Shown: positions 48,229 through 56,920 of the stretch, piece after piece
How positions within the stretch are numbered: the first letter of the stretch is position 1
Layout: every line of letters starts with the position of its first letter
Assembly (NCBI GenBank): GCA_013122435.1
Contig: WYDT01000001.1
Location: forward strand, 434,001-498,000
Direction: 5' to 3'
DNA: 64,000 nucleotides
Origin: Chloroflexi bacterium AL-N1
GTDB taxonomy: Bacteria > Chloroflexota > Chloroflexia > Chloroflexales > Roseiflexaceae
Notes under the pieces: model-generated
Told to the model about the DNA's origin: nothing
What the model saw: the letters and a program-made list of their open reading frames with translations, nothing else
Databases searched by the model: none
Made by a program: the position numbers and the translations under genes

Positions 48229-48264
48229 AAAATACGTATCGATCCGATGATCGATACGTATTTT
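48229..48264 (-). terminator. nrdJ terminator
   Basis: A 16-bp perfect stem (AAAATACGTATCGATC and its complement) around the loop CGAT, followed on the minus strand by a T-rich tail TTTTTTCTTT. Confidence 0.85.
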
Positions 48265-48287
48265 GGGCGTAGCAGGAATGACGATAG

Positions 48288-51200
48288 CTAAAAATCTATC
48301 TCACACACTCCGGCAGAACATGCAAGTTCCTGTGCTGCGGTTGTAAGATCTTCCTCTTCATAGCGATAGATCTTAGAAAAATCAATGTGAGGAAATTCGG
48401 CGGCAAGTTTCTCATATTCGGATTTGGTGATTTCCATGTAGGGCATCTGTGCATAATTGGCATCAAAAGCCGGTAGGAATGACAGACCGCCTATTTGCTC
48501 ACGATGCGTCCAGACCCATTTCATAAGGTCGAGTACCTCATCGGGTTGGTAGGTGATCGTACAGGATGGGTTATGTTCTGTCCAGTGTACCTTGTTTTGC
48601 AACCAGAACTCACATTGCTCTACGGCTGAACGATCTTTGCGGGTGATTGAGCTTTCAGGTGCTTTGACCGGGAAGTGAACCACCCAGGTCATTGCATTAT
48701 CAGCCGTTTGTCCATTTTCTGGATCCATTGGAACACCAGTATCGCTAAGAACTTTGAAAATAGGTGAGTGTGCTGCTACCCGTACATTACGGATATAGTA
48801 CGGTGACCAGCGGGCGTGTAATCCTGATGCACAGTCAAGGAGCTGCGATGAGTTACCACTGGGTTTCACACATGTAATAGCGGCTGACTGGTTAATACCA
48901 AGTGCCGTAGCAGTTTGACGGTTGGTTTCAATCGCAATTGCACGTAGTTGCTCTTTTATGTGGGCATCTTGAGCAGTGGGGCTATCCATCTGACCAGTGA
49001 TATCCACACCTAGCAGACGTTCGTCCTCACAGTTTTGCTTCCACGTCGGGCGTAGTCCTGGGAAGTGGGTTGCTAGTGATTGGATGGAGCCGATAATTGT
49101 GGCGACTGCGACTTTTTCGCGTAATGTGTCTAGTGTGTCATCGGCACGTGCAACAGCGGCTGTGAGGTTGCAAAATTCCCAGGGACGCAGATTAATTTCG
49201 CCGCAGTTGTGTACATAGAGACCATTGGCATCGAAAGCATGAATGTCTGATACGGAACAATCGTACACCATCTCTTCGCCATCTGGCACAATTTGGTCAA
49301 CTGTCACCACAAAGCGTTCACGATTCGGCGTCCGCTGATATCCGGCAAGCTTGTTTTGGAGTCTTTCAGCCTTCTCAAGATCAGAAAAACCAATATGTTC
49401 TGCAAATAAATGCAGATTATCGTTGGAAATCACAAGTTCGTGATCAGTCTGACATTCATATTCCTGATAACCTCCACGTCCATCTGGAAGCCAGTGTAGC
49501 TGTGCAGGTCGGCGATGAGGGTAAATTGTTGAGGCAATACCTAAACGCAGAAGCATACGTTGAACTGCTTCCAAAGTTGTCAAATTGAATTGAGCTAAAC
49601 GGACACTGACACCTTTCGTTTGTGTTCCAATAACACTACCATCTGCATCAAAGAAGCCTTGTAGAAAGCCGCAATGGAAGGCGCTTGAGGTTTGCTCAAC
49701 GAATGGTGTAATTGTTTTCATTCCATGGTAGATACCATAATCAGCGGCAAGATCTCTCAGACCTGTGGAGTTAACAATGGTTCGTTCATATTGTGGCTGA
49801 TCGTGGTCCTGAAGATCAGAGCGAGCACGTAACACATCATGTATCATGGTGACCGCACGTTGTGCCATAGTTTCACGATGGTTTCCCCAGTAAACAAGTT
49901 CTGCGGTTTTTTTATCAAAGGTTCCATCACCGATAAGTGATCCTAAAAGCCATCCTTCATCGAATGAGCCTTCACCATCTGTCATATACTGCCGATGATT
50001 GTGAAGTCTAATCTGGTCGCCGGGTCGAAGGGTGCCAGCTTCGACCCATTCAGGGCATTCTGTTTTACGTGATATGTATGGAATGGCTAATACTTTATGG
50101 TTGGCGGTGAGTCGTAGTGTATAACCCTCTTTGGTCTGAAGTCGCAGAACTGGCTTGATACCAGTTTCCCAGAAGCCAGTTGCGGCATATGCTTTCCCAT
50201 CAACAATAGACGTGTGATCAACGCCAATCAGATCGCTAACCTGGCGTGGCCCTTGATCCGTCAATATCCACGTATCTCCAGTAATACATGGATTTGTGCC
50301 GAATTCGGCTTCCTGACGGCGTGCAGTCCGTATTTGATTGGCTGCTGCACGATTGAAAATGCCTGGTTCCCCACGCCCTGATTCAACCATTTCGAGGAAT
50401 TGCTTAATAAAATCTGTCTGTGTCAGTCCCCCGGTAGGCCACACGGCTGAATTATTCGCATTCCAGCGCTGACTATTCTCGCGCTCAAAATCACCACTTT
50501 TACATAAACGCATTTCATCGTCATCATAGTCAAAGAGTGAGATCATCGCGGTACGTCTGACGCCGCCACTTACGGCAGCATTCCCGACTGCACACATCAT
50601 ATCGTGAGCGTCGATGGGACGGAGAAAACTGCCCTGTCGTGCCAGGATGCGTGATCGAATAAACTCGAGCATGGTGCGTAGTGGTTCAGGGCCAGATGCT
50701 CGTCCGCCTTTAATTTTCAATGGGGCACCAGCCGGACGGAGTAGCGACAAATCAAAATGGACATCGGCTCCCTGAAACCAATGTTCAAGGCCAAAGCGCA
50801 GCGCGTCTGCCCAACCTTCGGCAGAGTCATCAACTATGAAGGGGATGGGAGTGGTGTTGGTCTGGCGTCTGACTCGTGGAAAGTTCTCAATGTAGCGTGT
50901 CTCAACGGAGTAACCCACGCCACAACCGCTCATTGAGATGATCAATGCTTCTACAAAGGAGTCGATGCTCTCGACGGGTTGATACGAACAGTTATAGATT
51001 GTAATGTTGTTGCGACGTGCGGCTGGTCCAGCCATTGCAAGTAAGCGCATTGATGGCATCGCATGCATGGACAAGATCGCTCGTCGTATGCGTTCATAGG
51101 TCTCTGACGGTAAGCGACTGCCAGCAAGTTCATACAAATAATCAACGGATCGATCAACTGTCTCAATCCACGTTTCACGGCGACCTAAGTCATAGTTAAA

Positions 51201-51668
51201 GCGGGCATACTTGTCAAAAAACTGAAACTTTTGCAGTGAGGTTGGGAAATACTGATCTGATTCGGTAAATGCCGCGCGTACTGATTCGGGTATGGGGCGT
51301 GTTTCACGCTTTTTTGCGTGTTCTGCGCGATAGAGTATATAGCGTTTGGCAGCTTCAAATTCACCTTCTGCCTGTAATACCATCTCAACAATATCCTGTA
51401 CTTCCTCAACAGTTGGGGAAGCTCCGCGTGTTTTGGCTGAAACGATATTCAGAACGTGTTGAGCGATTTCCTCTACGGATTTCTGGGGTTGTCGGTCGAA
51501 GCTAGCAAAGCAACGTGTGATGGCACGTTCAATGCGCGCCACATCAAAGGTCACAACGCGACCATCACGTTTGACAATCGTTGTTGGTGTGCTGATCGCT
51601 TCTTGTTCCGTAGCCAGTTTTCCGTGAGGTTTTGTCCCGTTGGTTGGCCGCGATTGCTGGATTGTCAC
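48288..51668 (-). CDS. nrdJ: Adenosylcobalamin-dependent (class II) ribonucleotide reductase, interrupted by an intein
   Basis: Makes deoxyribonucleotides for DNA synthesis using a cobalamin-generated radical. The frame is 1126 residues from a GTG start (AAGGAGG seven bases upstream); removing the intein (461-821) leaves 765. The N-terminus has an ATP-cone (TTIVKRDGRVVTFDVARIER). The first redox cysteine is C227 in NITIYNCSYQP. After splicing, GTNP joins CGEINLRPWEFCNL; C822 is the predicted thiyl-radical cysteine and C833, eleven residues on, the second redox cysteine, the same spacing as C408/C419 of Lactobacillus leichmannii RTPR. The C-terminal pair CSAGVC (C1117, C1122) matches the RTPR reducing arm. 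Hence it is probably the monomeric RTPR type. It has its own terminator and a leader with an attenuator-like hairpin. No other reductase gene is in view. Confidence 0.95.
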   Translation of the reverse strand: MTIQQSRPTNGTKPHGKLATEQEAISTPTTIVKRDGRVVTFDVARIERAITRCFASFDRQPQKSVEEIAQHVLNIVSAKTRGASPTVEEVQDIVEMVLQAEGEFEAAKRYILYRAEHAKKRETRPIPESVRAAFTESDQYFPTSLQKFQFFDKYARFNYDLGRRETWIETVDRSVDYLYELAGSRLPSETYERIRRAILSMHAMPSMRLLAMAGPAARRNNITIYNCSYQPVESIDSFVEALIISMSGCGVGYSVETRYIENFPRVRRQTNTTPIPFIVDDSAEGWADALRFGLEHWFQGADVHFDLSLLRPAGAPLKIKGGRASGPEPLRTMLEFIRSRILARQGSFLRPIDAHDMMCAVGNAAVSGGVRRTAMISLFDYDDDEMRLCKSGDFERENSQRWNANNSAVWPTGGLTQTDFIKQFLEMVESGRGEPGIFNRAAANQIRTARRQEAEFGTNPCITGDTWILTDQGPRQVSDLIGVDHTSIVDGKAYAATGFWETGIKPVLRLQTKEGYTLRLTANHKVLAIPYISRKTECPEWVEAGTLRPGDQIRLHNHRQYMTDGEGSFDEGWLLGSLIGDGTFDKKTAELVYWGNHRETMAQRAVTMIHDVLRARSDLQDHDQPQYERTIVNSTGLRDLAADYGIYHGMKTITPFVEQTSSAFHCGFLQGFFDADGSVIGTQTKGVSVRLAQFNLTTLEAVQRMLLRLGIASTIYPHRRPAQLHWLPDGRGGYQEYECQTDHELVISNDNLHLFAEHIGFSDLEKAERLQNKLAGYQRTPNRERFVVTVDQIVPDGEEMVYDCSVSDIHAFDANGLYVHNCGEINLRPWEFCNLTAAVARADDTLDTLREKVAVATIIGSIQSLATHFPGLRPTWKQNCEDERLLGVDITGQMDSPTAQDAHIKEQLRAIAIETNRQTATALGINQSAAITCVKPSGNSSQLLDCASGLHARWSPYYIRNVRVAAHSPIFKVLSDTGVPMDPENGQTADNAMTWVVHFPVKAPESSITRKDRSAVEQCEFWLQNKVHWTEHNPSCTITYQPDEVLDLMKWVWTHREQIGGLSFLPAFDANYAQMPYMEITKSEYEKLAAEFPHIDFSKIYRYEEEDLTTAAQELACSAGVCEIDF
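49206..50288 (-). other. Intein with LAGLIDADG homing endonuclease inside nrdJ (361 aa)
   Basis: In-frame protein intron. It begins with Cys1 in NP/CITGDTWILTDQG (block A), has TANH (block B), the block F segment MVYDCSVSDIHAFDANG and ends LYVHN/C (block G), with penultimate His and terminal Asn. The next extein residue is Cys. All splicing residues are therefore intact. Two LAGLIDADG-like motifs, GWLLGSLIGDGTF and GFLQGFFDADGSV, show an apparently complete homing endonuclease in the centre. The insertion point is the conserved GTNP/CGEI site of ribonucleotide reductases. A mobile selfish element; splicing is needed before the reductase can work. Confidence 0.94.
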
Positions 51669-52135
51669 CAGGAGTCCTCCTTGTCGATGAGTCTTTCATA
51701 ACACAGATATGTTCAAAAGAGGCAAAAAAGCATCGGAGTACATTGATGTCATATGCGTAATCCGATGTATACAAAACAACAATAATATGTAAAGCAAATT
51801 TTGAGCAACTAAAATTTTCTTGGTTGTCAATATACTACATTAAGTCATGAAATTTCCTGATTATCCACAATTAATCCACATATTGTGTGATTTCCAAAAA
51901 AACTGCTAAATATGGGAAGTGAGTGTATCACAGCACCATATACCTGTCAAGAATTAATCGGTGTGTTCAAAAAAGCCTTTACAAAAGTTGGGTGGTAAAG
52001 TGACTGCCTTATTCATGATACAATGGTGAGGTCGAGAAAGAGGTGTAAGATTGCTACTCAAGAGATAGAGTACACACAATAGCCATCAGTTTCCTATATC
52101 AGTTTTCGTGCGCCTATTTCTACTACACCACTATT
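51669..52135. promoter_or_regulatory. nrdJ leader and divergent promoter region
   Basis: 467 bp with no gene. On the nrdJ (minus) strand a hairpin CATCGGA...TCCGATG (plus 51731-51767) is followed by TTTTTT (plus 51724-51729), a terminator-like element 56 bp before the start codon. The ribosome site itself can pair in AGGA-GGAC-TCCT. TTTACA-16 bp-TATACA upstream of this is a possible promoter. DnaA-box matches lie at 51861-51880. No cobalamin riboswitch box was recognised. For the divergent gene at 52136 I found no clear promoter or Shine-Dalgarno. Confidence 0.5.
51861..51880. promoter_or_regulatory. DnaA-box-like pair upstream of nrdJ
   Basis: TTATCCACA (51861-51869) is a perfect DnaA box; TAATCCACA (51872-51880) is a one-mismatch copy. 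The adjacent CCACATATTGTGTG half resembles an NrdR box on one side only. Confidence 0.5.
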
Positions 52136-53665
52136 ATGGCACATACTACACAACCTGCAAAACAACCACTGCTCAGCCTTGATCGTATCTGGATTATAGC
52201 CGCGCTAACGATGTTTGTGCTACGCCCTTTGCTGACACCTATCCCACCCAATGATTTCTGGTGGCACATGGCGACAGGGCGTTTGATTATTTTTCAGGGC
52301 GCAATTCCCACACTGGACAGCTTTTCGTTTACACAAGCGGGTGTTCCCTTTTACAATCAAAGTTGGCTCTCTCAAGTTGTTATGTATGGCTTGTATCAGC
52401 TTGGCAATATTCCGCTCGTGTTATTGGTACAGGCGGGCGTCATCACGTTTGCGTATGGGCTACTGCTCCGTTTGTGTATCCGACGCACACAACAATTACG
52501 CTTGAGTGTGGTAATTATTTTAATAGCCACGCTGCCTCTTTCATTTGATAACTGGGTTGTTCGACCTCAAAGTTATGCTCTGCCCCTTTTCGTGGTGTTT
52601 CTCACCATTCTCACCGAGTATCGTTTGGGATGGAACAATCGATTGTGGGTATTACCTTTGTTAATGGCTTTGTGGGTCAATATGCATGGTTCTTTTGTGC
52701 TCGGTCTTGCTTTGCTCGGTATTATCTTTGTTGGGGAAGCTCTCAAAGTGATTGGTAGGGTGCTACGACAGCCACCCACCAATCATGCACCTGAGCATCC
52801 AGTGACGCCTACAACACCTGTGTTGAGCAAGCAGTATCTAGTATGGGGAAGTCTCACAGCACTGACGATCCTGATCAATCCACAAGGTTTTGAAGTGATA
52901 GGATATGTACGTGATCTACTTGGGAGCAGTTCTGTAACGAGTCTCGTTGTTGAGTGGGCTCCGCCAACTATCCGTGATACAAATGGTCTTATTTTCTTTG
53001 TTTTTCTGATTGGATGTGGTGCTATTTTCACTTATGCTCGGCGTCACCCTGATCTAACCGATGCTTTGTTATTCGTCGCTTTTTTATGGCTGGCGCTTGG
53101 TGCTACGCGGAACATTGTGTGGTTTGGTTTGGTGGCAACACCACTTATTGCGGTACAGGCTGCCACACTGTTTTCATCCGCAAAGCCTGCGCATAAAACC
53201 ATTGGATCTCCATTGCTCAACCGTATGATAGTTGGGTTGCTGGCGTTTTTGATATTTCTGGCCCTGCCCTGGATCAAACCGGCGGTGTTCCCTGAGACAG
53301 TGGGTGCCTTGTTATCTGAGGGTACTCCAACACAAGCGGTCGAAGCTTTAAATAATCTTGAGGAACGGCCACAGCGTTTGTTTCATGAAATGGGCTATGG
53401 ATCGTACCTCATTTGGGAGGTACCTGACCAGCCGGTCTTCATTGATCCACGGATTGAATTGTATCCATTTGATCAATGGGCGGACTATATCAATCTTGGT
53501 CAGGCCAATAATGCTGGGCAAATCCTGCGTACTTATGCTATTGATGGCCTTTTATTGAGTAAAGAACGACAAACTTCATTAGTTGATATGGTTCAGGATG
53601 ATCCAACCTGGCAAAATATCTATGAAGATGAATTGACGATTCTGTTTACCAAACAAGGTCCATAA
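52136..53665 (+). CDS. Polytopic membrane protein, GT-C glycosyltransferase-like (509 aa)
   Basis: About ten transmembrane helices with an early luminal-type loop PPNDFWWHMATGRLIIFQGA followed by PTLDSFSFTQAGVPFYNQSW, a pattern seen in a widespread family of GT-C-like membrane proteins. The aspartate in this loop is in the place of the catalytic Asp of GT-C enzymes that use lipid-linked sugars. The last ~120 residues are soluble (PQRLFHEMGYGSYLIWEVPD, FIDPRIELYPFDQWADYINL), as is typical of that family. The acceptor is unknown. No ribosome site precedes the ATG, so translation may be leaderless or the promoter may be very close. Confidence 0.75.
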   Translation: MAHTTQPAKQPLLSLDRIWIIAALTMFVLRPLLTPIPPNDFWWHMATGRLIIFQGAIPTLDSFSFTQAGVPFYNQSWLSQVVMYGLYQLGNIPLVLLVQAGVITFAYGLLLRLCIRRTQQLRLSVVIILIATLPLSFDNWVVRPQSYALPLFVVFLTILTEYRLGWNNRLWVLPLLMALWVNMHGSFVLGLALLGIIFVGEALKVIGRVLRQPPTNHAPEHPVTPTTPVLSKQYLVWGSLTALTILINPQGFEVIGYVRDLLGSSSVTSLVVEWAPPTIRDTNGLIFFVFLIGCGAIFTYARRHPDLTDALLFVAFLWLALGATRNIVWFGLVATPLIAVQAATLFSSAKPAHKTIGSPLLNRMIVGLLAFLIFLALPWIKPAVFPETVGALLSEGTPTQAVEALNNLEERPQRLFHEMGYGSYLIWEVPDQPVFIDPRIELYPFDQWADYINLGQANNAGQILRTYAIDGLLLSKERQTSLVDMVQDDPTWQNIYEDELTILFTKQGP

Positions 53666-53780
53666 TCCTTCACCAACATAAATTGTGATAGATATTATAA
53701 TTTAACCTCCTTCCCGATCACTACATGCTTATGCTATGATGACTATACATAAGAGAATTGGTGTGTATGGGGAAGAGCTT

Positions 53781-55457
53781 ATGTTTTGGCGTTTGTTTGA
53801 CAGAAGCCCAGATGATAGCATACATGGCATAACGCATGGGTATGAGTTTGCAGTTGGTGATGTCGTCGAACAACGCTTTGAAATTGAACAGGTGCGCTCT
53901 GGATACATGGGTATTGTCTATATCGCCTATGATCGCCAGCGCCGTCGCCGGGTTGTGCTCAAAACATTTCAGAATAAATATCTCTGGGATGAACAGGCCA
54001 TTCAGCGTTTCTATATGGAAGCTGAACTGTGGATACGGCTCGGTAGCCATCCAAACGTCGTACGTGCATACGACCTCCGTATCTTGCTTGGCAAACCACA
54101 TATTGTGGCCGAATATGTGCATGGTAGTCCTTTACACACCCTCATTGGCCACTTATCCCCTCAAGAAGCTATCGATTATGCGATCCAGATCTGTTGGGGC
54201 ATGATATATGCGGTCGAACAGACGGCTATTATTCATGGTGATTTGAAACCAGATAATGTGATGGTTTCCGTAGAGGGTCAAGTAAAAGTAACTGATTTTG
54301 GCCTGGCGCGAGTACTGCCAGCCTGGCAAATGAAGGAAGCCGACCAACCACACCACGCAACGCAACGGTTGCAGGTAGATCCACAATGCATGCCGGGTGG
54401 AACTCTTCCCTATATGGCGCCCGAAGTACTCAATGCGTCCTCTTCCTCTGGTCCATGGAGTGATATCTATGCTTTTGGCATTACGTTGTTCGAGTTGTTG
54501 ACCGGGGTGTTACCTTTTTCTTCCGAGCGTACCGAGTCGATGATCCGTATGCACCTTTATCAACCCCCACCAGATCCACGTGAAATACAATCACACATTC
54601 ATAAAGGAGCCGCGTACATCGTACAACGGTGTCTTGCCAAACGTCTTTCTGATCGATATCAGCAATTTGCTGAAGTTGAACATGATCTCCAATTACTACG
54701 CTATCATCTGTTCAAGCAACGGTTGACCATCACATGGAAGTTTGACTCTTCACCCGATCACGATCAATGGGCTGATCGTGGCTTGATGCATCTCGAATTG
54801 AAGGAATATCACGAAGCTTTGACATGCTTTGGTCAAGCTATTCGTATAAATGCCAACTCAGCAGAGAATTGGTGTTATCTGGCGCGGGCACACTTGAATT
54901 TGTGGCAATACGAGGAGGCTTTGCAAGCCATTGATGAAGGGCTACAACGGGCTTCTCGTATTGCCACATTTGGTCAGTTGTATCAGGTACAGGGTGATAC
55001 CTATGAATTGATGCAACAACCTGAAAAAGCTAGTGATGCTTTTGATAAAGGGCTTTCGTATATGCCCAATGCTCCCGTTCTGTGGCGTAAGAAGGGCACC
55101 ATTCTGTTACAAGAGGGCCTACTACGAGAGGCATATCACTGTCTCCAACAAGCTACGACATATGATAAATTCGATGAACATGCGTGGTACCTTCTTGGCG
55201 ATGTGAATATGCTCCAAAACAAGATCGATGCTGCTTCACGAGCCTACAGACAGGCACTCAGATTGAATCCTCGTTCAGCATATTGTTGGTCAAGGTATGG
55301 TGTGTGTCAGTTTACGAGACGTCGTTTTGTGCGTGCGCTGCGTGCGTTTGAGACAGCACTCAAGTTAGAACCAGATTTGCAAGAGGCTGTTGAAGGGGCC
55401 TATCAAGCAAAACAGCATGTCTATCGCAAACCATTGGTACGAGGAGACAAGAGATAA
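53781..55457 (+). CDS. Serine/threonine protein kinase with C-terminal TPR repeats
   Basis: Hanks-type kinase plus TPR protein. I take the ATG at 53781 (MFWRLFDRSPDDSIHG, with GGGGAAGAG upstream; 558 aa); an in-frame ATG at 53736 would add 15 residues. Kinase motifs: the glycine loop VRSGYMGIVY (second glycine replaced), VVLKTF with the ATP-binding lysine, catalytic IIHGDLKPDNVMV (HGD instead of HRD, so not activation-loop-dependent RD type), VTDFGLAR and YMAPEVL. From about residue 330, at least six TPR-like repeats follow (e.g. ADRGLMHLELKEYHEALTCF). No transmembrane helix is seen, so it is soluble. The TPRs probably bind partner proteins. It is convergent with the zincin gene. Confidence 0.9.
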   Translation: MFWRLFDRSPDDSIHGITHGYEFAVGDVVEQRFEIEQVRSGYMGIVYIAYDRQRRRRVVLKTFQNKYLWDEQAIQRFYMEAELWIRLGSHPNVVRAYDLRILLGKPHIVAEYVHGSPLHTLIGHLSPQEAIDYAIQICWGMIYAVEQTAIIHGDLKPDNVMVSVEGQVKVTDFGLARVLPAWQMKEADQPHHATQRLQVDPQCMPGGTLPYMAPEVLNASSSSGPWSDIYAFGITLFELLTGVLPFSSERTESMIRMHLYQPPPDPREIQSHIHKGAAYIVQRCLAKRLSDRYQQFAEVEHDLQLLRYHLFKQRLTITWKFDSSPDHDQWADRGLMHLELKEYHEALTCFGQAIRINANSAENWCYLARAHLNLWQYEEALQAIDEGLQRASRIATFGQLYQVQGDTYELMQQPEKASDAFDKGLSYMPNAPVLWRKKGTILLQEGLLREAYHCLQQATTYDKFDEHAWYLLGDVNMLQNKIDAASRAYRQALRLNPRSAYCWSRYGVCQFTRRRFVRALRAFETALKLEPDLQEAVEGAYQAKQHVYRKPLVRGDKR

Positions 55458-55553
55458 GGGTATAGTCTAAGCGACATGGAGCTCCCTACAGTGCATCATT
55501 ACTGATTGTGTGCACTTATGCAGGAAAACATTGCCATGGTCGTCTATACCCTT
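55456..55553. repeat. Long nested inverted repeat between convergent genes
   Basis: AAGGGTATAG (55456-55465) pairs with CTATACCCTT (55544-55553). Inside, CGACATGG pairs with CCATGGTCG (one bulge), and GTGCA with TGCAC. The whole forms a possible ~98-base structure overlapping the kinase stop. It has no T tail, so it is either a bidirectional termination structure or a small mobile/structured element. Confidence 0.45.
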
Positions 55554-55561
55554 GTTGTGTA

Positions 55562-56740
55562 CTAACTGCTCATGCGTGAGACCCAGAGTTGTGGATTACG
55601 TATCTCTGCCATTGTGGGTAGATTTTCGGGACGTTCCCAAACCTGATTAAGGAAGGCTACGCCACGTTCATCTGCCACAGCATTGACAAAGGCCTCGCCC
55701 TGCTGATACTGAGCCAACTTTAGATCCATACCAGTGATGCGGTTGAACAGCTCTTCAAGCAGCGATCGATTTTGTTGTCGTTGATGAATGCGTTGCTCGA
55801 TCTGTCGAAAACTGGGCAACAATTGCTCGCCGATAGCATTCATAATATGGTTGGAATAGCCCTCCACCAGTGACATCAACGCTTGCATCTGATCAAACAC
55901 ACGTTGTTGTTCAGGAGAAAGCATATTCTCGATCCAGTGGCTATCTGTGCCTTGCCCACGCAATAAACGACCAGCGAGTTGACCAATCCCGACACCCAGG
56001 CTTGCCATCTGATCAGAGACAGAACCGAGGAATTGTCGCAGGAGATCATTGAAGTACTCACGTACCCACGGAAACGCCTCAAACTCGAACACATGCGTAC
56101 ACTCATGCAGCGTAATCCAGAGGCGAAAGTCTTCATCGCTGAGGCCGAGTTGTGTTTGCACCCGTGCGATATTTGGTTCAACGAAATAAAGGGTTCCCTG
56201 CACTTCTGGATCAGGTGAAAGGAGACTCAGATCGTACTGCCCCATAACGCGTCGTGCGAGAAAGCCCCATAACGCGCCCATTTGAACGCCAATGATCTTG
56301 CCATTGAGATCGCCAATCGCATTGCCAATGACGCCCTGGCGTGCGCTGATCTTTGTATATAACTCTTCTATGGGTGCGAAAAGATGTTCAAAAGAGTTGA
56401 AATTTGCCAGGAGCCAGTCACGCCGATCAACCACAAATACACGATTCATTGGTTGTGGCAGACTAACACCCATATATTCAGCAATCAGTGGTTCGCTTTG
56501 CTCAACCATACGCATATATTGTTCACGGCGTGCAGCACGATCAGGAATATTCGCTTGTTCCCACTGTGAGACCTGGAGCGCAATGGATCGCGCTTGCTGC
56601 CAATCAATCATACGATTTGATTTAGGTGTTGTAGTGCGATTAGCACGTGTAATAAGATACCGTGCACCAGCACCTGCCACCACACCTAATAGAAGCACTG
56701 TTCCAAGACGGCGAAATGTATCATTTGACTTTGAGGGCAC
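55562..56740 (-). CDS. Zinc-dependent metalloprotease family protein (zincin_2, 392 aa)
   Basis: Protein of the family annotated as 'coenzyme F420 biosynthesis-associated' zincin, although an actual F420 link is not evident here. The N-terminus has a hydrophobic segment (LGTVLLLGVVAGAGARYLIT, about residues 12-31), a membrane anchor or signal. The zinc motif is HECTH (212-216) in LHECTHVFEFEAFP, with further family segments MIDWQQARSIALQVSQWEQ and LYFVEPNIARVQTQL. C-terminal helices include EGYSNHIMNAIGEQLLPSF, where E and H may complete the site. Substrate unknown. It is convergent with the kinase-TPR gene. Confidence 0.83.
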   Translation of the reverse strand: MPSKSNDTFRRLGTVLLLGVVAGAGARYLITRANRTTTPKSNRMIDWQQARSIALQVSQWEQANIPDRAARREQYMRMVEQSEPLIAEYMGVSLPQPMNRVFVVDRRDWLLANFNSFEHLFAPIEELYTKISARQGVIGNAIGDLNGKIIGVQMGALWGFLARRVMGQYDLSLLSPDPEVQGTLYFVEPNIARVQTQLGLSDEDFRLWITLHECTHVFEFEAFPWVREYFNDLLRQFLGSVSDQMASLGVGIGQLAGRLLRGQGTDSHWIENMLSPEQQRVFDQMQALMSLVEGYSNHIMNAIGEQLLPSFRQIEQRIHQRQQNRSLLEELFNRITGMDLKLAQYQQGEAFVNAVADERGVAFLNQVWERPENLPTMAEIRNPQLWVSRMSS

Positions 56741-56920
56741 AATTATTTCCTTTCACACGTACATTCACGTTTTTGTTAGCATGAAGCATACCACGTAAAA
56801 CAAAACACGCAAATTATTATTTATGACATCATTTAGACGAACAGATGACCAATTTTGTCGCACAGCCCAGGGAGGTGAGTGAAAGTTTGCCATCTGCTGA
56901 CATTACAGAGGCTGTTGATC

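Noticed and set aside
51861-51880. Replication origin (oriC) at the DnaA boxes
   Set aside because: Only two boxes, no dnaA or dnaN nearby and no box cluster; a regulatory site is more likely.
51669-52135. Cobalamin riboswitch before nrdJ
   Set aside because: I could not find the conserved B12-box or the expected multi-helix pattern on the nrdJ strand; only a terminator-like hairpin is visible.
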